The position numbers were made by a program, and so were the translations under genes. Below the pieces are notes generated by a model. It was not told where the DNA came from. It saw nothing but the letters and a program-made list of their open reading frames with translations, and did no database searches. Of a DNA stretch of 64,000 nt, positions 54,512 through 63,921 are shown in pieces; the stretch's first letter is position 1; the number at the start of each line of letters is the position of its first letter. Origin of the DNA: Gordonia terrae (GTDB taxonomy: Bacteria > Actinomycetota > Actinomycetes > Mycobacteriales > Mycobacteriaceae); contig NZ_CP016594.1 in the NCBI RefSeq assembly GCF_001698225.1, forward strand, positions 5,637,502 through 5,701,501, given 5' to 3'.

Positions 54512-54636
54512 GGTCTCGACCGGAGACCCCTGTGCCCGGAGTCGGAATGTTTCGACCGTGGACAGTTTGGTGTAGTGAAGTCCACCTGCGAGAATGCAGG
54601 CTGACGTTTGACCGATGTACCGCTTGGCGTACATCG
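54512..54636 (+). other. Structured leader before cwlM
   Basis: Three further stems follow the trxA terminator: GGTCTC-N5-GAGACC (54512-54528), CCTGC-N6-GCAGG (54585-54600) and the eight-base CGATGTAC-N8-GTACATCG (54613-54636). They lie in the 270-bp gap before cwlM and could form a structured 5' leader or a small RNA. I recognise no known riboswitch class. Confidence 0.35.
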
Positions 54637-54685
54637 CACATCGCGCAGAGCCGCACCTGCCGCGATTCGTACGAGGGGTGACGAC

Positions 54686-55864
54686 ATGCCATTGTTCCGA
54701 CTTGGTGATCACGGCTCGGCGGTGGCCGAGATCCGCGCCATCTTGGTCGGACGCGGTCTGTTGCCCGACGACGGGTCCACGAGCCCCGCCCACGGTGGAA
54801 CGACGAACGGCTGGAATCCTCCTGAGGCCGTCTTCGATGAAGCCTGCGACCGGGCTGTCCGGGCGTTCCAGCAGGAGCGGGGTCTGATCGTCGACGGCAT
54901 CGTCGGTCCGGCCACCTATCGAGTCCTGCGCGAAGCGTCCTACCGTCTCGGAGCCCGGGTGCTGTCGTACCAGCTGTCGGCTCCCATGGTCGGCGACGAC
55001 GTCGCCACGCTGCAGAGTCGGCTGCAGAATCTCGGCTATTTCACCTCGCTCGTCGACGGCGTGTTCGGCCTGACGACGCACAACGCCGTGTGCCTCTATC
55101 AGAGCGAGTACGGCCTCGCCTCCGACGGGATCTGCGGCCCGGCCACGCTGCGGTCGCTCGAGCGCCTCGGTACACGGGTGACCGGCGGGTCTCCGTATGC
55201 GATCCGTGAAGAAGAGCACGTCCGACGATCGGGACCGCAGCTGTCCGGCAAGCGAATCCTCATCGATCCCGGAACAGGCGGACTTCACGCACTGTCGACG
55301 GGTGATGTCGCCCACCGCGAGTCCGAACTGCTGTGGGACCTGAGTGCCCGCCTCGAGGGCCGGATGGCGGCCGCGGGCATGCAGACTTTCCTGTCGCACG
55401 ACGGGCGTGGACGCCCCGGCGACGACGAGCGCGCCCGAGTCGCCAATCTGATGGACGCCGATCTGATGATCTCGCTGCGATGCGGTCACTACCGGAATAC
55501 GCGCGCGAACGGCGTCGCGTCGTTCTACTTCGGCAACAGCAACTCGTACTCGACGATCGGTCGCAACCTCGCCGGCTTCATCCAGCGTGAGATCGCAGCG
55601 CGGACCCCGTTGTCGGACTGCCGAACCCACGAGCGCACCTGGGATCTCCTCCGGCTCACGAAGATGCCGGTGGCCCTCATCGACGTCGGATACATCACGA
55701 ACCCCGATGACGCTGCAGTGCTTGCGGATTCAGACTGGCGGAACGTGATCGCCGATGCCATCGTGGTGGCCGTGAAACGGTTGTACCTGCTCGACCGGGA
55801 CGATCGCCCTACCGGCACCTACACATTCGAGGATCTGCTGGCCGCGGAGAACAGCTCCCGCTGA
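54686..55864 (+). CDS. cwlM: CwlM, amidase-fold regulator of peptidoglycan synthesis
   Basis: The protein has 392 residues. Two peptidoglycan-binding domains (about 1-85 and 95-165; LQSRLQNLGYFTSLVDGVFG) precede an amidase_3 fold. The zinc site is degraded: the expected DPGHGG reads DPGTGG (Thr197), SLHA reads SLRC (Arg265), and the final Glu is Asp333 (LIDVGY). The protein should therefore not be an active amidase. In mycobacteria phosphorylated CwlM activates MurA; candidate threonines here are Thr376-Thr380 in RPTGTYTF. No signal peptide is visible, as expected for a cytoplasmic regulator. Confidence 0.93.
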   Translation: MPLFRLGDHGSAVAEIRAILVGRGLLPDDGSTSPAHGGTTNGWNPPEAVFDEACDRAVRAFQQERGLIVDGIVGPATYRVLREASYRLGARVLSYQLSAPMVGDDVATLQSRLQNLGYFTSLVDGVFGLTTHNAVCLYQSEYGLASDGICGPATLRSLERLGTRVTGGSPYAIREEEHVRRSGPQLSGKRILIDPGTGGLHALSTGDVAHRESELLWDLSARLEGRMAAAGMQTFLSHDGRGRPGDDERARVANLMDADLMISLRCGHYRNTRANGVASFYFGNSNSYSTIGRNLAGFIQREIAARTPLSDCRTHERTWDLLRLTKMPVALIDVGYITNPDDAAVLADSDWRNVIADAIVVAVKRLYLLDRDDRPTGTYTFEDLLAAENSSR

Positions 55865-56648
55865 ACCGATGCGGCCCGGCTCCCACCGGGACCGCCGTCT
55901 GCTGCCGTCCGGCCAGATCGATCTGCGCCATCACCACCAGCTTCTGCAGCGCGCTCTCGACTTCGAACTTCCAGCCGAGGCCCTCGTCGAGTTCGAGTCG
56001 GAACCGTGGGAAACGCTGATGCGACGACACCACGTCGAATCCGGAGTCCTTCAGGAACGACGCGTCGTTCATGCAGGAAGTGCAGAGATCCGTTTGCGGA
56101 TCGTCGAGGATCTCCCGCGCGACTTCGACAATGGCCTCATCTGACCACAGCTCGAGCTCGTCGGCCAGTCCGCCTGCACTGCCGACCGACTCGAACGGAT
56201 CCACGCCGATCCCGTTCCGCACCAGACCGAATGACTCGACCGCTCGGACACCGCGACGGATGAGATCACCCAGCACCGCGTCCAGAAGGATCGTCGCCAC
56301 CTCGTCATAACCGGGTTCGGTACGGATACTCGTGAGCAGCACCGCGTCGTGACTGACCGGCGAGGTGGGGAAGTGCTGCGACCGAGGAACACGATTGGGC
56401 GGCGCATAGAACGCCGTACCGACAACACTGTTCGTTCCGGACTCGATCGCGACCTGACCGCATGCACCCCACTCGAGGAGCAGACCCGAGATCCACGCCT
56501 CCTTGTCGAACTCGCTCTCGTAGGGCTCGAAGTCAGGGAGGCCGGTTGTCTCGGTCGCCGGCTCGACTTCCCAGAAGACGCATTTGCGCGTGTGCTGGGG
56601 GAGCGATCCGAAAAATCCGAGATCCAATCGGCTGACAGACACACTCAT
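55809..56648 (-). CDS. GNAT-like conserved protein (Rv3916c-like)
   Basis: The ATG at 56648 gives 279 residues. The middle (SHDAVLLTSIRTEPGYDEVA, TILLDAVLGDLIRRGVRAVE) resembles an acetyltransferase core, and DLCTSCMNDASFLKDSGFDV follows. It occupies the place of M. tuberculosis Rv3916c between cwlM and parB. The last ~18 codons overlap cwlM on the other strand. Function is unknown. Confidence 0.8.
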   Translation of the reverse strand: MSVSVSRLDLGFFGSLPQHTRKCVFWEVEPATETTGLPDFEPYESEFDKEAWISGLLLEWGACGQVAIESGTNSVVGTAFYAPPNRVPRSQHFPTSPVSHDAVLLTSIRTEPGYDEVATILLDAVLGDLIRRGVRAVESFGLVRNGIGVDPFESVGSAGGLADELELWSDEAIVEVAREILDDPQTDLCTSCMNDASFLKDSGFDVVSSHQRFPRFRLELDEGLGWKFEVESALQKLVVMAQIDLAGRQQTAVPVGAGPHRFSGSCSPRPADPRMCRCR

Positions 56649-56796
56649 GTCAGCGCACTCCGCGTCACAGCGCTCGATTGATCGAAAATGACTGAGCAAC
56701 AAGCCCTTTCGCGATGAATGCGCCCGTCGGCTTCCTCTATCGTCACTGTGACATTACTTCCGCGTCTAGGTGGTACCGGAAATCCCGCGCCAGAAT

Positions 56797-57867
56797 TCAC
56801 TTCTTCGGATCGATGAACTGAACGATGCGTTCCAGGTCGTCGACCGAGCCGAACTCCACCACGATCTTGCCTTTTCTTTTCCCTAGACTGACTGTAACCC
56901 TGGTGTCCAGGCTGTCGGACAGCCTCTCCGCGAGATCCTGTAGGCCCGGCATCTGCATCGGTCGGCGCTTCGGTGCGGTGGGAGCTTTCGCGTCCGGCCC
57001 GTCTCCTCGATTGGCGAGTGTGACCGCCTCCTCCGTCGCCCTCACCGACAGACCTTCGGCAACGATCCGCGCAGCGAGCGCCTCCTGCGCGTCGCTTCCG
57101 GTCTCGAGGGAGAGGAGAGCGCGAGCATGGCCGGCCGACAGCACCCCGGCCGCCACTCGGCGTTGGACGGGGATCGGCAATTTGAGTAGCCGGATCATGT
57201 TGCTGATCAGCGGGCGAGAGCGGCCGAGGCGGGAGGCTAGTTCCTCGTGCGTGACCCCGAACTCCTCGAGAAGCTGTTGGTAGGCCGCGGCTTCTTCGAG
57301 GGGGTTGAGTTGCGCGCGATGGATGTTCTCGAGCAATGCGTCCCGCAGCATGTCGCCGTCGGGTGTCTCCCGGACAATCGCGGGGATTGCGTCGAGTCCC
57401 GCCTCCTGGCTGGCCCGCCAGCGACGCTCACCCATGACGATCTGGTACGCGATCCCGTCCGCAGTGGGCTCCTTGAGGCGCCTCACCACGATGGGTTGCA
57501 TGAGGCCGAACTCGCGGATCGAGTGCACCAGTTCGGCCATCGCCTCGTCGTCGAAGACAGTACGCGGCTGATTGGGATTCGGCTGGATTTCTTTCGGAGG
57601 CAGTTCGCGATACACCGCGCCCGCCTCTTCCGGACTGAGGGGTTGCGTTGCCGCACCCGTCGACGTGGCGGTTGTCGAGTCTTTGTCATTGCCACCGGCG
57701 GTGGTATCACGACCGGCAGTCGTCGGGCCCTTACCGATCACGACGTCGGCCGCGGCGTTACCGAGACGGGGCGCGCCCGACTGATCGTCGGCCGGTCCGG
57801 TCGGAATCAGTGCGGCCAGCCCACGACCGAGTCCGCCCCGGCGCTGAGCGGTATCCCGTTGACTCAT
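56797..57867 (-). CDS. parB: Chromosome partitioning protein ParB
   Basis: The protein has 356 residues. The CTP-binding ParB domain is at about 90-180 ([35 protein letters not shown] with the GERR motif). The helix-turn-helix follows at about 205-225 ([20 protein letters not shown]), and a C-terminal dimer domain ends [19 protein letters not shown]. It loads on the parS sites around this locus and moves the origin with ParA. A poorly conserved Gly/Thr-rich N-terminus (35-75) is typical of the genus group. Confidence 0.97.
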   Translation of the reverse strand: MSQRDTAQRRGGLGRGLAALIPTGPADDQSGAPRLGNAAADVVIGKGPTTAGRDTTAGGNDKDSTTATSTGAATQPLSPEEAGAVYRELPPKEIQPNPNQPRTVFDDEAMAELVHSIREFGLMQPIVVRRLKEPTADGIAYQIVMGERRWRASQEAGLDAIPAIVRETPDGDMLRDALLENIHRAQLNPLEEAAAYQQLLEEFGVTHEELASRLGRSRPLISNMIRLLKLPIPVQRRVAAGVLSAGHARALLSLETGSDAQEALAARIVAEGLSVRATEEAVTLANRGDGPDAKAPTAPKRRPMQMPGLQDLAERLSDSLDTRVTVSLGKRKGKIVVEFGSVDDLERIVQFIDPKK

Positions 57868-57903
57868 TGGTGGTTCCCTTCGCGGTCCTGGTGCCCGATC
57901 AGC

Positions 57904-57917
57904 GCTTCACGTGAATC
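57904..57917. promoter_or_regulatory. Degenerate parS site between parB and parA
   Basis: GCTTCACGTGAATC differs from the parS consensus GTTTCACGTGAAAC at two positions. Confidence 0.5.
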
Positions 57918-57928
57918 GTGGATACACA

Positions 57929-59089
57929 TCACGCCGGCGCCCCCTCGGACGCACGTAGTGCCAACTCGCGCGCGGCGTCCAGATAGCTCATCGCCCCTCG
58001 GGAGCCCGGGTCGTATTCGATGATCGTCATCCCATATCCGGGCGCCTCCGACACCTTGACGCTGCGGGGGATGATCGTACTCAGCACCTTGTCGCCGAAG
58101 TGTCGACGTACTTCCTCCGCGACCTGGTCCGCCAGCTTGGTCCGGCCGTCGTACATCGTCAGCACGATCGTGGAGACGTGGAGGTCGCGGTTCAGGTGTG
58201 CTTGCACGAGTTCGATATTGCGCAGCAGCTGTCCCACGCCTTCGAGTGCGTAGTACTCGCACTGGATCGGGATGAGAACCTCACGAGCCGCAACCATCGC
58301 GTTCACGGTCAGCAGGCCCAGCGATGGGGGACAGTCGATGAAGACGTAATCGATCTGGTACTCCGCGAGAACATCGTCGGACAGCGCGTTGCGGAGCCTG
58401 TTCTCCCGCGCAACGAGCGAAACGAGTTCGATCTCGGCGCCGGCCAGATCTAGGGTGGCCGGGACGCAGAACAGACCTTGCTGACTCGGCGACTCCTGAA
58501 TCGCTTCCTTCAGCGTCACCTCACCGAGCAACAGTTCGTACACCGAGGCGATGTCCTGCGCTCGATGATCGATACCCAGCGCCGTGCTGGCATTTCCCTG
58601 CGGGTCGAGGTCGACCACCAGAACCCGAAGACCCCGCAGCGCGAGACCCGCCGCCAGGTTCACCGTCGTGGTGGTTTTTCCGACGCCGCCCTTCTGGTTG
58701 GCAACCGTCATGATCCGCGTGTGCGGAGGTCTCGGCAGCTGGCCGGCTCCCCCCGGAGTCAAGACCTGGCTCGCGCGTTCGGCGGCCATGGCGATGGGGG
58801 TGTCGGCGAATGGCTGACCATCCACTCCAGGGCGCGCCCCGACCGGGGTTTCACGTGAAACATTCGGGTCTTGATCGACCACGCGTGGACTCCTTTGACC
58901 GACCTCGTAAGGACTCGCGCCAGTACCGTCGACGGCAGGGGCCGTCGATCCGACTACCGCGGAAGCGTCGATAGCGGCACCTTCGGGGGTGCCGACAGAA
59001 CGCTTCCTATTCTGCGCCCTCCGCGGACTCCACACCAATTCGATCGCCTCCTCAACGTCGTCCGGCGCGACCGCTTCGCGACCGCTCAC
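57929..59089 (-). CDS. parA: Chromosome partitioning ATPase ParA
   Basis: The GTG at 59089 gives 386 residues, overlapping the end of rsmG by 38 bases. The deviant Walker A motif is [20 protein letters not shown] at about 131-150, followed by [15 protein letters not shown] and [12 protein letters not shown]. The first ~110 residues are variable, as in mycobacteria, and contain NVSRET, which is encoded by a perfect parS site. It forms the ATP-driven gradient that carries ParB-parS complexes. Confidence 0.95.
   Translation of the reverse strand: MSGREAVAPDDVEEAIELVWSPRRAQNRKRSVGTPEGAAIDASAVVGSTAPAVDGTGASPYEVGQRSPRVVDQDPNVSRETPVGARPGVDGQPFADTPIAMAAERASQVLTPGGAGQLPRPPHTRIMTVANQKGGVGKTTTTVNLAAGLALRGLRVLVVDLDPQGNASTALGIDHRAQDIASVYELLLGEVTLKEAIQESPSQQGLFCVPATLDLAGAEIELVSLVARENRLRNALSDDVLAEYQIDYVFIDCPPSLGLLTVNAMVAAREVLIPIQCEYYALEGVGQLLRNIELVQAHLNRDLHVSTIVLTMYDGRTKLADQVAEEVRRHFGDKVLSTIIPRSVKVSEAPGYGMTIIEYDPGSRGAMSYLDAARELALRASEGAPA
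58848..58861. promoter_or_regulatory. parS site 1, inside parA
   Basis: GTTTCACGTGAAAC is a perfect ParB-binding palindrome located in the N-terminal coding part of parA. Confidence 0.93.
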
Positions 59090-59759
59090 TCTTCGTTCCC
59101 GTGATCACCGTCGTCGGTGTGTCGAGGAACCGCTCACCGCATGTGCGAACCGACAGGTCGGTGATTCCAGAGCGCCCGACAACCGAGCGATCGCGCTCGA
59201 TCTCCTCGGCCGCTGACGACCCCTTGATCGCGATCATCCGGCCGCCCGGACGTACCAGGGGAGCGGACCACTTCGACAGTCGTTCCAATGGAGCGACCGC
59301 CCTCGACGTCACCACATCCGCGAGACCGACCGTTCCGCGAACAGACTTCTCCTCGGCTCGTCCGCGAACGACGGTCACGTTGTCGAGCGAGAGCGCCTCG
59401 GTCGTCCGCTCCAAGAAGGTGCTGCGTCGGAGTAGGGGTTCGATCAACGTGATCGACAGGTCGGGACGCGCAATCGCCAGCGGCACTCCAGGGAGCCCGG
59501 CACCGCTCCCGATGTCGATGACGCTCGCACGCTCCGAGATCAGTTCGCCGAGTACTCCACAATTGAGAATGTGGCGATCCCACAACCGAGGGATCTCACG
59601 CGGACCCATCAAGCCGTGATCGATTCCGTCGGTCGCAAGGATTCGCCAGTAGTCGGCGGCCAGGTTCAGCCGATCGCCGAAGACGTCTACGGCAGCGGCC
59701 GGCGGAACCGCCAACGCATCGAGATCTTGATCGTGCTCGGGTAGTGCGTCAGACGGCAC
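59052..59759 (-). CDS. rsmG: 16S rRNA (guanine527-N7)-methyltransferase
   Basis: The GTG at 59759 behind GGAGG gives 235 residues. The SAM-binding motif is [20 protein letters not shown], preceded by [16 protein letters not shown] and followed by [20 protein letters not shown], all diagnostic of RsmG (GidB). It methylates G527 of 16S rRNA. It is upstream of parA and parB in one operon, the usual order. Confidence 0.96.
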   Translation of the reverse strand: MPSDALPEHDQDLDALAVPPAAAVDVFGDRLNLAADYWRILATDGIDHGLMGPREIPRLWDRHILNCGVLGELISERASVIDIGSGAGLPGVPLAIARPDLSITLIEPLLRRSTFLERTTEALSLDNVTVVRGRAEEKSVRGTVGLADVVTSRAVAPLERLSKWSAPLVRPGGRMIAIKGSSAAEEIERDRSVVGRSGITDLSVRTCGERFLDTPTTVITGTKSERSRSGRAGRR

Positions 59760-59794
59760 TTCGCCTCCGTTTCAGATGGTCCTTCGCACCCAGT

Positions 59795-59808
59795 GTTTCA
59801 CGTGAAAC
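59795..59808. promoter_or_regulatory. parS site 2
   Basis: GTTTCACGTGAAAC, perfect, 35 bases upstream of the rsmG start. Confidence 0.93.
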
Positions 59809-59850
59809 CTCGGCGCGGTCCCGTCGGTGCATATCGCGCCGCCGCACGTC

Positions 59851-59864
59851 GTTTCACGTGAAAC
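59851..59864. promoter_or_regulatory. parS site 3
   Basis: GTTTCACGTGAAAC, perfect, 56 bp from site 2. Confidence 0.93.
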
Positions 59865-60352
59865 AACATCGATGTGATTCAGCGAAAAGCAGCCTGTCAG
59901 GTGTCCGAGAACGAATTGTCACGTGACGGACCAAGACGACCCGCCGAAGTCCGCCCACGGAGCCTGACAGCGAACGGAACAGGCGACGGAGCGTGAGGGG
60001 CCCGACTGTCCACACCCACGAACCGCTGGTTGCACGACCGGAGGGTTCCACAACGAGAGTGTTCCACGACGAGAGTCGGACAATCCCAACTACTGCGCCC
60101 ACGCTGAGGTCGAACAACTACGGCACCCGGCAGGCTCTGCGGCCCCAACGTTCCGGCACCGTCCGTCTCCTTTGCGCCACACCTCGCCACGACCCGATCG
60201 CACTGTCGAACCGGTCTGCCACACCGGTCCCTCACGCCGCCGTACCGACCAGCCATCACCAGACGAGGAGGTGACCCGTTACCTCTGCGACAAGCCGACG
60301 CGAATGATCACGGCAACCGGGTTGATGGTGCTCGGTATTACGGACCGGCCCT
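59865..60352. other. Gene-free stretch between parS sites
   Basis: Together with its flanks this makes about 745 bp without a gene between rsmG and jag. It holds parS sites at both ends, a 16-bp tandem duplication at 60045-60076 and the near DnaA box CTGTCCACA at 60007-60015. The small open frames in it show no codon bias or known motif. Confidence 0.5.
60045..60076 (+). repeat. 16-bp tandem duplication
   Basis: GTTCCACAACGAGAGT is followed at once by GTTCCACGACGAGAGT, differing at one base. Confidence 0.8.
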
Positions 60353-60366
60353 GTTTCACGTGAAAC
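60353..60366. promoter_or_regulatory. parS site 4
   Basis: GTTTCACGTGAAAC, perfect, near the end of the rpmH-jag operon. Confidence 0.93.
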
Positions 60367-60445
60367 AACACGCATGTAAGTAACGCACCTGGCCCCTTTC
60401 GACGGCTGGTGGACTCACGCCGGCAACGAGACAGCACCCAGAAAT

Positions 60446-60480
60446 AGATCAGGCCCCGACCGTCGGTCGGGGCCTGATCT
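60446..60480 (-). terminator. Terminator of the rpmH-rnpA-yidD-yidC-jag operon
   Basis: A perfect 16-bp stem (60446-60461 with 60465-60480) closes over a three-base loop, 25 bases after the jag stop. On the minus strand the stem is followed by ATTTCT. Confidence 0.9.
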
Positions 60481-60504
60481 CCTCCGTGGGGGAGGGGAGT
60501 TCTA

Positions 60505-61182
60505 CTACGAGGGAAGGACAACCACGCGGCGCTTGGGCTCCGCGCCCTCGCTCTCGCTCACGACGCCGTCGACCACTGCCACCGCGTCGTGCACGATCTT
60601 CCGCTCGAACGGTGTCATCGGATCGAGAGCCTCACGCTCGCCCGACGACAGCACCCGCTCCGCAACTTCGCGACCCAGACGCGCCAGACGATCACGGCGA
60701 TCCGAGCGCCACCGCGCGATGTCGAGCATCAGACGGCTTCGCTCACCTGTCGCCTGCTGGACCGCAAGGCGGGTCAGTTCCTGGAGTGCGTCGAGCACCT
60801 CACCCTTGCGACCCACGAGCTTTGTCAGATCGTCGCCACCGTCGATGCTGACGACCGCCCGGTCGCCATCGACATCGAGATCGATGTCGCCGTCGAAGTC
60901 GAGAACATCGAGCAACTGCTCCAGATAGTCGCCGGCGATCTCGCCTTCTTCGACGAGACGGTCCTCATCGTCCTCGTCCTCGTCGTCGGAGTCGTCGCCG
61001 TCGACGTCATCGGTCTCGTCAGACGCGTCATCGCCGGTGTCATCCGCGTCGGCGGCTTCACTCACCACGGCGGCCTCGGTGTCCGCAGCGTTCTGCGCGG
61101 CATCATCGACCTGATCCTCGGGCTGGGTCCCGGCCGTTGCCTCGGCGTCTGTACCGGCTTGAGTTGCAGTCTCTGCTGTCAT
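60505..61182 (-). CDS. jag: Jag/KhpB RNA-binding protein (KH and R3H domains)
   Basis: The ATG at 61182, eight bases after AGGTGA, gives 225 residues; a GTG at 61191 is possible. An extremely acidic stretch (DDVDGDDSDDEDEDDED) fills about 55-75. A KH domain follows (VVSIDGGDDLTKLVGRKGEV; LDALQELTRLAVQQ), then an R3H domain (REALDPMTPFERKIVHDAV). It binds RNA, probably with KhpA, and affects cell shape and division in other bacteria. It ends the rpmH operon. Confidence 0.93.
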   Translation of the reverse strand: MTAETATQAGTDAEATAGTQPEDQVDDAAQNAADTEAAVVSEAADADDTGDDASDETDDVDGDDSDDEDEDDEDRLVEEGEIAGDYLEQLLDVLDFDGDIDLDVDGDRAVVSIDGGDDLTKLVGRKGEVLDALQELTRLAVQQATGERSRLMLDIARWRSDRRDRLARLGREVAERVLSSGEREALDPMTPFERKIVHDAVAVVDGVVSESEGAEPKRRVVVLPS

Positions 61183-61227
61183 CTCATTCACCTAACTTCT
61201 GTGCTTCATCGAACAAGTCTGGGGCGG

Positions 61228-62436
61228 TCACCGTTTGCCACCGCGTTTGTTGCCGCGTTTGGCCGTCGACCGGCTTCCGCGGTTGTGGTTCTGTTTCTTG
61301 CCCGGTGCGGCGCCTGCTCCGGGACGCGTGGGTTTCTGGCCGGGCTTGGGTTTGGCGCCGGCCGCGGTGTCCGGTGCGGCGGGCGTGGACTCGCCGGCCG
61401 GAGTGGCGTCGGTCTCCACCGCGTCGGCGTCGGGCTCGTCCGTGGACCCGTCCTTGGACAGCGAGACACCGGTCGAATCCGTGCCATTGCTGTTCGTGGC
61501 AGCGTTGCGCTTCTTCCGGTCGGGCCGCACACCCGGCTTCGGGGCGTTCGCCTTCAGCTTCTCCTGCTTGAGGAGCTTGGCCTCTTCCTCTTCCTTGGCG
61601 ATGTTGCCGAAGACGATGTGCTGCTGGCCGTAGGTCCAGATGTTGTTGCTCATCCAGTAGAGGAGGATGGCGACCGGGAAGAACGGACCGGTGATGAGGA
61701 TGCCGATCGGGAAGATGTACAGAGCGAGGTTGTTCATCATCCGCGTCTGCGGGTTCTCCAGCGCCGCCTCGGGCTGACGGGCAACCGAAGCTCGGGAGTT
61801 CATGTGCGTGGCGATAGACGCGATGATCATCATCGGCACGACGACGTACGCGATCTGCGGCCGGGTGAAGTCGATGGGGGAGCCCGGCTCGACGAACGCC
61901 TGGAACTCGGTGGCCGGCTCGACCAGATAGGACGACAGCGGAACCCCGAAGAGGCGGGCGTCGAGGAAGTTCTGCACCTGATCGGCGCTGAAGACGTAGT
62001 TGCCCTGCGAACGGGTCTCGGCGGCACTCATGCCGAGCTGGCCCATGCCGGTACCCATACGGTTGAACGAACGCAACACGTGGAACAGACCGATGAACAC
62101 CGGGATCTGCAGCAGCATCGGCAGGCACCCGAGCATCGGGTTGAACCCGTGCTCCTTCTGCAGCTTCTGCATCTCCTCGGTCATCTTGACCCGATCCTTG
62201 GCGTACTTCTTACGAATCGCCTGGAGCTGCGGATTGATCTCCTGCATCTTCTTCGTGGTGCGGATCTGCTTCACGAAGGGCTTGTAGAGAATCGCGCGCA
62301 GGGTGAACACGAGGAACACCACCGACAGAGCCCACGCGATACCGTTGCCACCCGGGGTGTCGGGCGTGACATGGCTGAAGAGCCAATGCCAGACCCACAT
62401 GATCCCGGAGACCGGGTAATAGATGAAGTCGAGCAC
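61228..62436 (-). CDS. yidC: Membrane protein insertase YidC/OxaA
   Basis: The GTG at 62436 gives 402 residues. After the first membrane segment come the cytoplasmic hairpin ([20 protein letters not shown]) and the conserved core [20 protein letters not shown]. The last segments are [20 protein letters not shown]. The tail of about 110 residues is Lys/Arg/Gly/Pro-rich and ends in a very basic run ([10 protein letters not shown]), likely touching the ribosome. It inserts and folds membrane proteins with or without SecYEG. Confidence 0.96.
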   Translation of the reverse strand: MLDFIYYPVSGIMWVWHWLFSHVTPDTPGGNGIAWALSVVFLVFTLRAILYKPFVKQIRTTKKMQEINPQLQAIRKKYAKDRVKMTEEMQKLQKEHGFNPMLGCLPMLLQIPVFIGLFHVLRSFNRMGTGMGQLGMSAAETRSQGNYVFSADQVQNFLDARLFGVPLSSYLVEPATEFQAFVEPGSPIDFTRPQIAYVVVPMMIIASIATHMNSRASVARQPEAALENPQTRMMNNLALYIFPIGILITGPFFPVAILLYWMSNNIWTYGQQHIVFGNIAKEEEEAKLLKQEKLKANAPKPGVRPDRKKRNAATNSNGTDSTGVSLSKDGSTDEPDADAVETDATPAGESTPAAPDTAAGAKPKPGQKPTRPGAGAAPGKKQNHNRGSRSTAKRGNKRGGKR

Positions 62437-62463
62437 GGGTCAGTTACCCCTCACTTGTTGTAC

Positions 62464-62886
62464 TCACAGAGCATGCGTCTCGCCGGACGCCTGCTGATGG
62501 TTTCGAGGTCGGTGCGCTCCGGTCATTCCGCCCCACAGGTCGCGGCACAGTTCGCCGAAGCCGCGTTCGGGGACCGGGTCGTAACCGGGCTTGTGCCACG
62601 GCCCGCACTTGGCGAGTCGGACGATCGACAACACCGAGCCGTACAGAAAGCCGTGTCGGTCGAGCGCTTCGACCGCGTAGCCCGAGCAGGTGGGCTCGAA
62701 CCGGCAGGACGGTAGGCGCATCGGGGACACCCAGGTGCGATACAGCTCGATGAGGAAGATGACGGTGCGGCGGGGGAGGAGACGCACCCCCCGCATGAGG
62801 CGCGCGCCGGCCGCGGCCGAGGACTGGGAACCCGGCGGCGTCTCGGCGTGGTGTTCAGACGACGTGGCGTCGGGGGTTCCGCTCAT
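62464..62886 (-). CDS. yidD: Membrane protein insertion efficiency factor YidD
   Basis: This 140-residue protein has the core FLIELYRTWVSPMRLPSCRF, then EPTCSGYAVEALDRHGFLYG and CGPWHKPGYDPVP, which is diagnostic for YidD. The N-terminal 35 and C-terminal 15 residues are variable extensions. It lies two bases after the rnpA stop and 27 bases before yidC, and assists membrane insertion. Confidence 0.95.
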   Translation of the reverse strand: MSGTPDATSSEHHAETPPGSQSSAAAGARLMRGVRLLPRRTVIFLIELYRTWVSPMRLPSCRFEPTCSGYAVEALDRHGFLYGSVLSIVRLAKCGPWHKPGYDPVPERGFGELCRDLWGGMTGAHRPRNHQQASGETHAL

Positions 62887-62888
62887 GG

Positions 62889-63314
62889 CTACGACCCCAC
62901 CCTCTCGGCCGGGACCGCAGCCGCAGCGGACAGGCCCGCGACCCGCTTGCTCGCGAACGCGTCACGGAGCTGGTCGGCGAGATCATCGCTGGATCGGTCT
63001 GCGGCACTGCGGCGAGCCCGGATGACCACGTAGGTCTCCGGGGGAAGGAGATGTGATGCACCCGTGAACGCGGCACGCAGACGTCGTGCCACGAGATGGC
63101 GGGTCACCGCGTTGCCGACGGACTTGCTGACGACGAGCCCGAGCCAGGGGCCGCCGACCATCGCGACATCCCGACGCAGACCTCGCGGGTCCGGCCAGTT
63201 CCGACCGACCATCGCGAGATGCACGACGAAGTCACGACTGTTCACCCGCGCACCGGACTTCAAGGTGCGAGAGAAGTCGGATCCCCGTGAGATCCGATGA
63301 AGGGGCGCAGTCAT
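62889..63314 (-). CDS. rnpA: Ribonuclease P protein component
   Basis: The ATG at 63314 gives 141 residues. The RNR motif region reads GLVVSKSVGNAVTRHLVARRLRAA in two overlapping parts, here SVGNAVTRHLVARRLR. The N-terminus LHRISRGSDFSRTLKSGAR is typical. It supports the RNase P RNA in trimming tRNA 5' ends. It is 46 bases after rpmH in the usual operon. A much longer upstream frame is an artefact of open reading through rpmH. Confidence 0.95.
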   Translation of the reverse strand: MTAPLHRISRGSDFSRTLKSGARVNSRDFVVHLAMVGRNWPDPRGLRRDVAMVGGPWLGLVVSKSVGNAVTRHLVARRLRAAFTGASHLLPPETYVVIRARRSAADRSSDDLADQLRDAFASKRVAGLSAAAAVPAERVGS

Positions 63315-63360
63315 CGAACAGCTGACCGGATCCGCGGACGGATCCGGTGAGAGCCGACGA

Positions 63361-63504
63361 TCAGGCGGTGAGCTTCGCGCGGCCCTTGGAACGGCGGCCG
63401 CTGACGATGGCACGCCCGGCGCGGGTCCGCATGCGCAGACGGAAACCGTGCACGCGTGCGCGACGACGGTTGTTCGGCTGGAAAGTACGCTTGCCCTTGG
63501 CCAC
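63361..63504 (-). CDS. rpmH: Ribosomal protein L34 (bL34)
   Basis: The GTG at 63504, behind AAGGAG, gives 47 residues: [20 protein letters not shown] to the end [27 protein letters not shown] is the conserved L34 core. It is the first gene of the operon that continues with rnpA, yidD, yidC and jag, and is read away from dnaA, as in most bacteria. Confidence 0.97.
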   Translation of the reverse strand: MAKGKRTFQPNNRRRARVHGFRLRMRTRAGRAIVSGRRSKGRAKLTA

Positions 63505-63663
63505 GGTGACTCCTTGTGCTCCCTGTGGGCACGCCGGTTACCCGGGCATGACCCACATGTTGTGGTTGGTCTGTTGATCCAGGACGGTGCCGAACTGGTG
63601 TCGGTGATGACTCGGCGAACACGAACGATCGCCGCGCAAATCCGCAACCTGGATGACCAGTCG

Positions 63664-63692
63664 AGACTACTGACACCGAGCGTTCAAATCAA
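63664..63692 (-). promoter_or_regulatory. Promoter of the rpmH operon
   Basis: On the minus strand TTGATT (63687-63692) and TAGTCT (63664-63669) are 17 bases apart, a good housekeeping promoter about 160 bases before the rpmH start. Confidence 0.6.
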
Positions 63693-63901
63693 ACGACGGG
63701 ATCGCCTCGGGGGTACCGCCCCCGACCAGTGTGTTCTGAACCACGATGGCAAGATTCTCAGCAGATTCGAGTCAAACGTCCCGATCGCTTTGTGGCCCCC
63801 GGTCACCTCTGTTACGTTCCTTCACAGCGTCGGCCACCCGCCCGCCGAGGAACACCCTCGGGGGCCTGGCTCAGACCGAAGTCCCCAGCTCGTCGTCACC
63901 T

Positions 63902-63921
63902 TTGTACACAGGTGTGGATAA
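63902..63921. promoter_or_regulatory. DnaA boxes upstream of dnaA
   Basis: TGTGGATAA (63913-63921) is a perfect DnaA box (TTATCCACA) on the minus strand. TTGTACACA (63902-63910) is one base off TTGTCCACA. They probably serve dnaA autoregulation or the origin. Confidence 0.75.

Noticed and set aside
60589..62715. 708-residue open frame on the plus strand
   Set aside because: It mirrors jag, yidC and yidD on the other strand; those have clear family motifs, this one has none.
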